A model generated the notes under the pieces. It was not told the origin of the DNA. It saw nothing but the letters and a program-made list of their open reading frames with translations, and did not search any database. From positions 5,915,430 through 5,979,429 of the forward strand of contig NC_083645.1 in NCBI RefSeq assembly GCF_963576545.1: DNA of 64,000 bases, read 5' to 3'. This document shows positions 53,261 to 64,000 of this stretch, piece by piece (position 1 is the first letter of the stretch; each line of letters starts with the position of its first letter). The DNA is from Limanda limanda (lineage: Eukaryota; Chordata; Actinopteri; Pleuronectiformes; Pleuronectidae). A program made the position numbers and the translations under genes.

Positions 53261-56200
53261 GGAATTTTTTTCAAGAATGCTGAGCAGATCAACCAATTAC
53301 TGGACAGCTGATTTCTGACATGTTTCCAGTGACCTTGCAGTGCTATCACAAATCGTAGATGACCTTGAGGTTTGATAAGTTTTGCTTGTGTAATCGGTAT
53401 GAGTGGCATCATTCCTGGACTAAAATCAGCAATGAATAACTCCCTTATCTCATGGTCTTTGTATGATATCGTGTTGTTTTGAAGATAAACAGAAATGAGA
53501 ATGAAGCCTCTTCTTATCAGCAGACTGTTGGGTATTTATGGTAATCCAATCAGATTTTGCCATGATTGTAATCGACAATTATGTGATGGCTGCCAAAATT
53601 AGAATCTGTTCTTCTCTCTCTCTGTCAGTTGTCATCAATGTGATTAGCTGGGACCTTCTTCCTCCCCAGTCACCTCCAGTCCCCATATCCAGTGTCTCAT
53701 TCAGATCCTCAACATTCTCTAGATCCCATCAATTAGTATCGAGACCCCGGGGTAGGATGCGTTCCTTCTATGCATCCCTATTCATGCTTCCTTATTTATC
53801 CGACTCATGAAAGGAGGTGGGCCCAAAATGAAAAAGACTACATGTAAATGTACAGTCAGAATATCTAGAGTCAAATGTTTACTCATATTAAGCCCAGAGA
53901 GGTGTATAAGTGTTTTTTAGCCTTTTGGACACATTGGTGTTTATGTTAAAATCATATAAGGTTGTGCTTTTTAGTTGGAGGGTTAGGGGTTAGGTTTAAA
54001 TAGATTATGTTTAAATAGATTTAAATACAATTTAAGCTTAATAGTTTACACATTGGAGCAGCTCCATTACACATTTCCACTAATCCCTTCACATATAAAA
54101 TGTAGTTGTCGTGAGTATTGAAAAGTATTTATGAAAACATTAAGGCTTTTTCTTTTTTCCTTATGTTATATTTATGTCTGTTTCATGTGGCACAATATGT
54201 AAATGTCCTCAGTACTTATCTAAGATATATAGTTAAGTCCACCTTTCAAATAACAATGCAATAATAATAGTCCCTGTAGGTTATAACATGAAACAGAATT
54301 ACAAAACGTTTAATTTAAATTGTTATTTGTTATTGCTGTTATCAGGGAAGGCCAACAGAGTTTTATTTGCATTATGAAGGGGCTGAGGGTTTTCCTAGAG
54401 GTGCACTAGGCTATAAATGTATAAATCCAGGTTCTGTAATAAGGCTCCAGTGTGTGCAAATGTTGTGGTTTTGAAAGGTTTTGAGGATTACAAGCCTGTA
54501 TCACATAAATAACTTAAACCTTCCCATTGCAAGTCATATCTTTGGATGGTTCGGTTACTGCTGATCAACAGACCAGGCCATAGATTTCACTTATTGATGT
54601 GCTCGATATTAAAAATCTCAAAATATTATTTTCTATACTGTTTCAAAATTTTAATTTTGCATGACCTATCTCTAGTATCATATCTTCCCAGACAAAAGCA
54701 GGCAGAGAATTAAAGTCAGGGGATTTCTGCTGAGGGATATTGCCAGTAACCTGTCCTCCTCACTCCCTTGTTTTCACCCCCTTGTTTCCCCTCCTCTTGT
54801 TCTTCGTGGTCAAACCACAGGAGACAAGCTAAGGTTGAAAAAATTCTGGTTAAGGGTCTCTGTCTGCAGTTTCTCCCTCCCTCCATGCGTCTCTCTTCTC
54901 AGCAGTCCTGCAGAGTATGGAGTCAGCTCTGACTAATTGGATTTTGGGAGAAAGCAGCGAGAGGCTCAGAGAGGTGTGAAGGAGAGGGAGATGGACGGAG
55001 AGACAAGGAGACAGGCGGAGGGGGTGCATGCATGGATGGATAAATATTAAAAGGATGACTCATGAGACGTTGTTTTTCTTGTTTAAGCTACGATGAGCAG
55101 ATGAGTGAAAGGCATCAATAGTTAAGGATGTAACCCAGTGTAAAACACACAAATTATTTTCACATATTAGTTTTTGAATAGATTTAACAACCAAAGCATA
55201 GTATACCGTTTACCCCGCAACTTTAGAGGAAGTGGTAGGTGTGTTTTTAACTTTGGTCAGAGCTCAGCTGTTACACTTATGCTGAGCTAGGCTAACCAGC
55301 TCTTGGTTAAAACCAAACTTACTGGTATGATTGATTTTCAATCAATCAATCAATCAAATTTTATTTGAATAGCCCATATTCACAAATCACAAATTTTAAA
55401 GTGCTATATAATTATATTAGAATAGGGTGAAACATTATGATTGACAGCTGAGACAGACTTAAGTTTTGTTGAGCCTGTGTATTGCTGTGATCTTGAAACC
55501 ACCGCGTGACTCCACGATCACTACTGTGCAAACTCTTCTATCAAAAGTGCAAGATAGTTGTACACATATCCAGAGTATTTGAGTGATGATGATGATGTTG
55601 TGTGCTTATCTGTCGTGATCAGTAAAGTACAAATGTCTCTATTCCAACACAACCAATACAAGACTTACTATTTATCAGCTTTTACAACCAAATACAGAAC
55701 TTTCAAGCAAGTAACGGCCCAAGAGACGTTTGACCTTACCTGGTGATAGCTGAGGGCATTAATCATTCGGGTTTTCCAGCCTGTTTTTCTAAGCATGTTT
55801 GGGAATTTGAACTGGCAACTTCCCAATTACAAGGATTTTTCTCTTACACTCAGGGGACTACACTATTTTTTTGGGGAGTATGGCCCATTGGTCAACTTAA
55901 CAGGTGATAAGAAGATATGATGCTAAAGATGGTTCCATCAGTGGCCCAAATAATGTGTATATGAAACACTAGTATATGTTTTGAAAAGTGGATCTAACTG
56001 TTGTCGGACAAGGTGACATTTTTTCTGAAAAACCTGGGTCCCTCCTGAAGCTATTGTCTGTAAATTATAAAATGTATTCAACAAAGGGATCCAATATCAG
56101 GAGTTGATCCAAGACCATCTGGGAGAAAATCAGGAACCCAGATCATTTAGGAAAGTGATGACACCCTTTGGTTTGTGGACTAGCATTTCAAAGTTTAACT

Positions 56201-56445
56201 TTTTGCTCCTGTGGCATCGTTTTTTTAAACTAGAAGTAACTCTATTTGGAGGAGGGAGAGGCAGTGAGTCTGATTGAGACTTACACTGCATGCCCACCTA
56301 CACAAGCAAACTGCTGTCATCATACTATGCACATCCCAATGAAATTTGTGATTTATCGCCAATTTGGCTATAAATTGCACCACAATTTAAAAAATTTCTG
56401 GTCCACTTATTTACACATTTTCTGGCATCAGAACAATCAACCAAT
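53261..56445. other. intergenic or intronic DNA, no gene seen
   Basis: AT-rich. It contains the repeat fragment at 55,339-55,420 and a purine-rich stretch at about 54,945-55,025. No coding domain recognised. Confidence 0.55.
55339..55420 (+). repeat. teleost interspersed repeat fragment
   Basis: (ATCA)n followed by AATTTTATTTGAATAGCCC and CACAAATCACAAATTTTAAA, the start of a repeat very common in percomorph fishes. Truncated after about 80 bp. Confidence 0.65.
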
Positions 56446-56600
56446 AACAGCTCTTGCGGTCTGCGCCTCCTCGACACGTAGTTACATTTTTGGGGAGGTG
56501 CAGGTCAGGGTACGCGTAGGGCTCTGCATAGGGAGCACGTCTACTCATGGGCTACGGCAGCTTCGACGCAGAAGCATGAATTTGGCTTAAGTCACCTCAA
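56446..56600. repeat. possible DNA-transposon (MITE) end
   Basis: AACAGCTCTTGCGGTCTGCG and the CpG-containing stretch ending CGACGCAGAAGCATGAATTT resemble a short non-autonomous element I recall from fishes. The other end is not clear. Low certainty. Confidence 0.35.
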
Positions 56601-57942
56601 CACAAGCATACACGCACACTGCATAACTTACTATAACTGACTTTTTTTGCAATCGCTGTCGTCGCCCTCACCATGTCAAACAGGTTTCATGCACTTCTGC
56701 ATTGGCTGTACTTTGCAGGGCCCTGAGTTAACATCCACTTTTTCATGCAGTCGATTGGGTCATTTGAGCAGAGACCCCCCTCCACACGTATTCAGAGTCA
56801 CAAATACACACACACACATAAGTTATTGGAGTTCCACATCATGCAAGTTTTAATGTGAATCAAAAAGAAGAATCGAACAATAAAATTGAGCTGGTCCCAG
56901 GGAGCAGACTGAATTGCCTCAGTCTGCTCATTCATTTTTATATCATTATTCACTCCTGCCTCTGTGGGCTCAAATTAAAGTACACTCCCTTTGGTACTCC
57001 TATTTGACCTGACCTAAACTTTAATACACCATTGTTTCATGCTTTCCACATGAATAGCTGTTCAATAATAATTAATGGTGTCAACATTCCTCAGGGGCTG
57101 ATATCCTTTATATGAGTTAGAAATTAAACTCATTCTTGATTTGCTTTGTTTTATACGCCATTAATTTCTGAAACACATCTAAAATCAAGCAGTTGCATAC
57201 AGTATCTCCACTATAAAAACAGCTAAACTAAATGATAGATAATTAATTAATTAATAAAGTAATAACTGATTGAGCCTGATCATTTGTAATAGGGGTTACT
57301 GAGGATTTACATTTATTTATAAGGATTAATGTGTTCAACTGGGAAACCATCCAGATGTGTAACATGAGATCAGGTTACATTTTTGACCGACTACTTAATT
57401 TAAAATGTAATTTTGTTTGGTTGCCTGTAAACACATGAAACAGCAACTCATTCACTGCTGATGTAGCTCTTTCTAAAATTTCTGCGGAAGTAAAAACCAG
57501 GAATTTATAGAGATAAGTGATAGTGTTGTTTCTGTATGATTCATATCATGGTCTGCGTTTTATTCTTTACTAACACAGTTTGTACATGTTGCCACAAAAT
57601 CTGAAGAGTGTACCATCATTCTCTCTGTACATATTGGCTCATAAAACTGGCTTCGCTCGTGAAGATCCAGGTCTTGGTCGTGCAGCAAATACAAACAATG
57701 CAGGAGAAACTGGGCATCATTTGGTCATTGTGTTCTTTGAAAGTGGACAGATGCCAGGGTATTCACACACAACTGAGTAGAGAGATGTTTCGATTTTTTC
57801 CGTGAAATGTCTCAGCTAATGTCACAGATGTATTAAGATACTGATTTGACCCAGGAAATGGATGACAAGGGCAAAGGCCAAATTCACAACTTCTTCCATA
57901 GTTGCCGTCTTATAGCTTTAATTGGAGCGGCAACGCGTTCTG

Positions 57943-57966
57943 TTGTGTGTGGGTGTGTGTGTGTGC
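57943..57966. repeat. (GT)n microsatellite
   Basis: GT run with one GG interruption. Confidence 0.9.
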
Positions 57967-58457
57967 ATGTCTACAGAGATTATTATAATTGGACTTTAAG
58001 TAAGAAAATAAAAAATAAAAGAGCAGCAGCGCAGATGTTTCCCACAGCTTAATGACCCCCCTGCTACCCATTTATAACAATAACAGGAGCACTCATGCAC
58101 ACAAGCCAACACACTCACGTTAACATCGTTTTGTAAATTAAAAGTCACATTATTTGTCTCCCTTTAGTTTCTGTATGACTGCAGCACGTCATATAAGCAA
58201 GCATGTTCGTATGCCCACAGAAACGTCTGCCCACACACTCACAGCCGTTACGTCCACGCAGAAGTCTCTCCACTCTCTGTTTCACACGATTCACACAACT
58301 TGGACAGTGTTTGCTTGAGTGCACAGCGTAATGAACTCATTGCATTAAGTGCTTGATGATGTTTAAGAAATCAGCTGAGACCATCCCTGTTGTGCAACTA
58401 CACATGACGATAAATATGATTGGTCATACGCAGCTGTTCTTATGGGCATCTGTTATT

Positions 58458-58482
58458 TGTGTGTATGTGTGTGTGTGTGTGT
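58458..58482. repeat. (GT)n microsatellite
   Basis: GT run with one TATG interruption. Confidence 0.9.
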
Positions 58483-59647
58483 CAGACTTTAAGCACAGTT
58501 ATAAGACAGATGCAGCACTTTTTTCAAAAGTTCTTTGAGTTCACTCGTCGTTCCTAACTGCATTTATTTGCTTACTTTAGAGTCCCAGGGCTAAAATGGA
58601 TTCTAAGCAAAGCAGAATACTCCAATTATTCCTATACAGTATCTTTGCATAACTATGTAGCTTTAGGAAAACTACCCAAGAAGTTTTTTTAGATGTTAAT
58701 GCTGCTATCAGGCAGAAATCAGGAAGTTTTAGTGGAAATAAACACAAGGAGCGAGCTTAGTCCTGAAATATATTAAATTTGTAAAATTTTTGTATGTGTG
58801 TGTTTTGTCTTTCTTTATGTTTAGCGCAACAAATGAAATACTGACACTGTATCACACTGCTTATTTAACAAGGAAGCTCAGAATTCTTTACTCTGCATCA
58901 GATATGAACCCAGATCAGTGCTTTCTGTGCCTTGCGTTTGCACTCTAAAGAAATCCCTAAATGATTTCAGCATTACTCGCCTCAGTGGTTACAGGGTAAC
59001 TCTGGTGGAAAGGCGTGGGAGTCTTTTTTTCTGAGTGCCTTTTGCACCTGCAATCATTTGGCTGAAATAAATCTGCTTCTGCTCTGGCTCAGTGCTTACT
59101 TCTTCTTCAGATGGAAAAAGTCAGGATGGATGCAGCTTCATTTCAGTGTGAAGGTGCAGAAGGTCAGCTTTGGTCACCCACCTGTGTAGGAGATGAGAGG
59201 ATGTGTAGCTCACAGTTTGAACACACTGTTTTTGGACTTATTGGAAAGAATCGGTGTAGTTGATGAAGAAGAAATATAATACTCGAAGAAGATCAACTGA
59301 GATGACAACAATAATAGCCTTTTACACAAGCTATACTTTCAAATTGTATTCAAGCACATGCACAACAGACCAGCATTACACAATAATTAACTATAAAGTA
59401 AAGTTAATATGTATTTTATTAATTTGGCTGGATCAGGAAAAACACTGTCATGGTCTTGTAATAATAAATACGAGAATAGAGTTATTGCTGTTTGTTTTGG
59501 GATTTTTGTGCAGGAAACAACTCTGTGTTAAATGTTAACATTTTAAAATGCTTACAATAACAATACAAAATGTTTAGTTTATTTAGCAGGTACATGCAAT
59601 TTAATTTCAGTGTTATTTTGTAAACATTTACAAAGTAGTTATAATCC

Positions 59648-59745
59648 TCTGGGGGGCTTAAACGTCTGTATTAAACTTCATGACAATCCACTTAATCATT
59701 GTTGAGATATCTGTGACAGGACTGGTCCAGAGTGATGGATGAACT
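59648..59745 (+). repeat. teleost interspersed repeat fragment
   Basis: Order AACGTCTGTATTAAACTTCA, TGACAATCCACTTAATCATTG, TTGAGATATCTG, GGTCCAGAGTGATGGA resembles a repeat often seen in fish introns (the CAATCCATCxAATAGTTGTTGAG motif). Class not assigned. Confidence 0.5.
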
Positions 59746-62700
59746 GACCACTTGAGAGCGTGTCCTTCCCTAAGGCCATCACCATCCCTAGAGCCTTTCC
59801 ATGAGCATGACTTAAAACCCTGTGTGGCTCTTGGAGAGGGGACTTGCCCTAAACGGGAGGCTAAGCATTTATTAAGATGGTCTCAGCTGGTTGAACACTT
59901 TGGAGGGCAATCCTCCTGATGGCTGCAGACGCCTCCTCAGTGACCTTGCTTTTATCCACTTGGCATTAGTGGGAACTGAATGTTTTAATGAGCATGAAAA
60001 CAAAGAGGAGTCGTGACCATGTGTGTGACCACTGTTTCCAAACCATTTTTGGACCCACAAGAGAATCAGAGAAGTGCTTTCCACCATCGTCATCCAAGCT
60101 AGTGGGGACATTTTAAAGCTCCAGACACGTTGGATGAAAGTCGTTTAAAAAGTTGTCCTGGTAGGTTTGGGCAGTAAATACCTAATTATAGTCTATGATG
60201 TTTGCTTTAGCTCGATATTGTTTGAGAACATCTTATCTCTCAAACACATTTTCCTTTGAGACTTGCTCTATCGTTCTCCATTATGTTTCTGTTCCTCTAT
60301 CCACCTTTCCTTATACTGTACTTCCTCTGTTGTGACCTATGCTAATCCTTCATAATGAGCATAATGTTTCCATGCTGAACATAGGCCCCAGGTCCGATTG
60401 ATCAGCAAGGCTCTGCAGACAGAAGCTCCACTGTGTATTTAAACAGTCCATCTTTCAAGTCAAATCTAGGCAAGTCTATTTATAACAGACAGTCTGCTCA
60501 CCAAGCTGCTCACCAGACAACAAAAGGCAGACAGAAAATCAAAGGAAGATAATTTAAAACAAATTCGAAACAAATACTAAAGGATTTCAGTTCAATACTC
60601 TTGTGCTGCTGTGGTGTCCTTGAGAAAAAACACAATCCCTGAATACCTTTACAGAATTGTTTGGCTGAATTCTGACATCCCAGTGAACTGACGTGTCTGA
60701 AGTGAGATCAGTGGAGAATTGTTCCTTTTCTTACCCTGTGAGAAAAGAGTAGAGCCATACGGTAGGGAAAAAAGAAAGTCACTGATGTACTAAAACACAA
60801 GATGGTGCTTCGTAGTAAAGTCAGGTGTTTTTACTGAGCTAACGAAAGGGGGAGTTGGATGATATTGCCTCAACCATGAATGTAAAGTGGGCAAAGAAGT
60901 ATACATATTATTGGCCTCTTGGCAGTATTGCTATGGGATAGCAATATCTGTCAGTTGACACAACTATTGGATTGATTCAGTGTGTCAGGTTTATTGAAGT
61001 GGGTATAATCAGGGGTGCACTGGGAAAGAAAGATGTGGACTTATAGAGAGTTCATTTTATTTATTGATTACACGTCTACACTAGATACAGCACATAGCAT
61101 GTTCTCATGTCTACCAGGAATTTCAGGCATATATCGGGATGGTATAGACGGAGCTTGGGTACAATAATGTCTTCGAATTTTATTGGTCGACTGGCCCTTG
61201 GTAATATACTGCTTTGATTCCAACCCAGCTTCATACACATCAGACTGAGCCATGCATACAATCTCTGAGCAACACTATACAAGCACCCCAACACTCTGAA
61301 ATCCATGCATGCATCTTATGGCAAGCCTCTAAACTTAAAATTGTATTGCAGTCTATCAACTGTTTGTGAAGCAGAATCACTGAAGTAAAAGTTCTATCAC
61401 AAAACTATATTGTTATATATCATTGTGGATTTTATAGCTATAGGGCTGATAGTCCTGGGAAAAAAAGGCTCCATTTTGAAAAAATACTTCATTCTGCGAT
61501 ATATCCCACCCCCTCCCATTAACCCTCTCGTCAACACTACACCCCCAAAACAAATGGACTGTTATGATTGACTACTGCGCGGGGGCCAGCCACGTATAGT
61601 TGTAATTCACTGAAAGCCAATCAGATTGCAATATGTTTTGTCCACTATCTTGGTGCTGTATTCTACTTTCACTGTCAACAGTTCTGAACTGTTTAATTCG
61701 TTTCAAATGACAGGCAGGCTACTCAACATCATTTCACTCTGAAATATCTTCACATCAGGAAGTATAGTGTGTAATATCAGTACAATACTATTTAATAATT
61801 CTCGGTCCTTATCCACACTTTCTGATGAAAATAACAGGTCCAACTTTTTATATCCTGATCTGGTGTCGGAGCCGGTGGGGGCACAAGAGCAGAAGGCTTA
61901 GCTGTGGGAGTAAGGCTGAAAGGACAAAACCATAATTGGTGACATGTAGTCGTTGTATTATAGATGAAAACACATTGGGGGAAGATTAACATCTTCGGAG
62001 AACTTATGAAAACATCTAACTGTCTCGTGGCTCAGGTGTAGAGAGGCTGGTCTGAGTATAATAGCATTTATTCTCCTTATTATAGACTGTACAATAAATA
62101 ATACTTTTGGGGACCAGTTATAATTAAGATAAGACTTGGGAAAGATCTTACTGTGTGGTGGCTCAGGTGTTTGAGGGACAGAGGAGATATCAGGATGTGG
62201 ATACCTGAAAAGATCAGTGGTTCAACTAGGACCAATATACTATTTACTTTCCCTTTTTAATTGCTATTCCCTTTACATGCTTAAAAAGACATATGTGTGT
62301 TACGGAGAAAATAAAACATGTTAAACAGCCTCTGTCCTCCCACTTTGCTGGGGACAGTAGAGGGGACTGAGGCCAAAAAAAAGCAAAACACTTTTTTTGT
62401 TCACGTTCACATGGATTGATTTAATAATATTTTTTAGAGTTAATTAGTCAAAGCCAAGAAATATATCCTATATATCATCAAAAATCATACATGAATAAAA
62501 ATGTTGTAAAACTCAAGTGTGAAACAATGACAATATGCTGGTATAATAATATGCCAGTAATATAAGATACAGATACAGTATCAGAAAAGCACAGAGATTG
62601 AAATCATTCAACTTAAAGTTATAAGAAAAAAATAAGACACTGACACACACCTATCTGCCCATCATTTATCTGGTCTGTGGTCAAACAGTTCTTTTACCTT

Positions 62701-64000
62701 TGTTGAATAAAACAACTCACGTGTGTAAAATAGTTGTAGATCGACATCTGCTGTAGTTTGTTGTTCTTCAGTGACTGAAGTTAAAGGAAAAGTGGAGGAA
62801 GAGAGATAGAGATGAAGCGGATACAGCGCCAACATATTCAGTGCCTGGGAAGGGCATTACATCCATAGTTGTTTAGCACTACCAAAAGAGATTGAATGGG
62901 AAACTGTTTAGGGCCGTTTAGCTAAACAAACCACGGCTGCTGCACCGGAGACAACTCTTCCATGACTTGCTCGCTCGCTATCATCTCTGCTTCAGTGGTG
63001 TATGTCTCTCTGGCTGAAGACTGGTCGTGCAAAGTGAAAGCCTGGGCAGGGTGCACGTGGGGAGGTATGTCGATGTGTACTGTGATGTTGCCAAATTTAA
63101 TTCAATAAATGTTCCCCCACACCCTGAGTGTCTGTGTGTCCTGTGGTCCTGAAAAGATGTCTGCAAAGGGCTGCTTCGTCCTCGACGATTTTCAACTCTT
63201 GACCAATTTAAAAAATGTGGGAGACCACAGCCATAACAGATTCAATCAATATCTTCAGAACAAACACACTGGACGATTTGGCCAGAATAAGTCACGATAA
63301 TTGTCTTCTTCTTCTTCCTCTTCTGCTTTTTATAGCGGTTTGCAAATTTACTTTTAGGTGCACCGCCATCTTCGGGAATGGAGTGTGGAACACTTGCGTG
63401 ATTGAACCTGACTTTAGAAGTAAAACACACATGGAGTAGGACCAACGTCATGCTGTAGATGAATTGGAAATGTATTGTCATTTTTAGTCGGATCTCTACG
63501 AGTAAGCAGCATCCGGTTGATGATGCTTTCCAGTCAGCTCGCTCTCTCTCTCTCTCTGGCTAGTTTCTGTTGGAGCCGATTATCTAAAATGTCAAATGTG
63601 TTGATCTGTCCATCTAAGGCTCAGCAGGAGAAGTCTGCTTTAAAAATATATTTATGCTGCCAAGCATGCAGCTCATATAGGGCTGGTTGTTTTTCTACCT
63701 TCACAATAAGTTTCTCCATGACTGTAGTGACATCTACAAACCCAAAGAAAAATACATGCTATCAACTGGGAGGGGAAGAATCTAGGTACAGTAGCTGGGC
63801 TGTGCCAACTCAGAGTACAAGTCTGAATAAAACACTGCTTTCCTGGAGTGTTGACGGCCATCAAAGCTGGAAAATAGGACAGAGGCGCCTCCCTGGCAGT
63901 GTGGGGGTTTACATAGAAAATAATAGGACTGGTTGTTTTGACGTGCATCAAATAACACATTCTTTGTCAATAAAAGTGTGTTGTGGTACAGAATGTGATT
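59746..64000. other. intergenic or intronic DNA, no gene seen
   Basis: No gene or recognisable transposon. A (TC)n microsatellite lies at 63,541-63,557. Confidence 0.55.
63541..63557. repeat. (CT)n microsatellite
   Basis: Short CT dinucleotide run. Confidence 0.85.

Larger units (their letters stand above)
56601..59647. other. intergenic or intronic DNA, no gene seen
   Basis: AT-rich with two GT microsatellites. No coding domain recognised. Confidence 0.55.

Noticed and set aside
54900..55030. Possible exon in the purine-rich stretch
   Set aside because: Composition bias only, with no conserved reading frame recognised.

Overview
This window is vertebrate nuclear DNA, most likely from a teleost fish. 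The evidence is a large tandem array of eukaryotic tRNA genes, a Tc1/mariner transposon, an L2-type LINE with the usual fish 3' tail, several interspersed repeats familiar from teleosts, and many (CA)n/(GA)n microsatellites. I recognise no host protein-coding gene. Every open frame inside the array is a by-product of the repeat.

Array, 1-37,040. About 37 kb is built from a repeat of modal length 776 bp (761-777 bp in most copies). Each unit carries one tRNA-Leu(AAG) gene (82 bp) and one initiator tRNA-Met(CAT) gene (72 bp), separated by spacers of about 324 and 298 bp. I count 47 iMet and 47 Leu copies (one Leu copy disrupted), plus one decayed Leu pseudogene at the right edge. From 1 to 35.4 kb all genes lie on the minus strand. 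The array then folds back in a near-perfect palindrome (34,047-36,801), which places one Leu and two iMet copies on the plus strand. A short degenerate unit (36,802-37,050) back in the original orientation marks the array's end. The window starts inside a unit, so the array continues to the left. Copies fall into recurring variant classes, and blocks of several units are duplicated (13.20-17.71 kb is repeated at 19.37-23.88 kb), which points to unequal exchange or gene conversion. Three Leu copies have a TAG anticodon. Nine iMet copies have lost the D-loop GG. No copy has a T4 Pol III terminator close to its 3' end.

Flank, 37,050-64,000. This is ordinary AT-rich intergenic or intronic fish DNA with transposon remains: a 5'-truncated, internally deleted L2 LINE (40,190-41,672), a nearly complete Tc1-like transposon (48,346-49,920) whose transposase is broken by a single TGA, an inverted-repeat element (44,435-44,612), an RTE-like 3' tail (51,575-51,700) and other repeat fragments. 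Microsatellites and purine- or pyrimidine-rich tracts are scattered through it.

The tRNA products would supply initiator Met-tRNA and leucyl-tRNA for cytoplasmic translation. Whether most copies are transcribed cannot be read from sequence. Intact A and B boxes argue for it. The missing terminators and recurrent stem lesions argue that many copies are silent or give long read-through precursors. In the tRNA entries, positions are numbered from the 5' end of each gene, and consensus means the majority sequence of this array.
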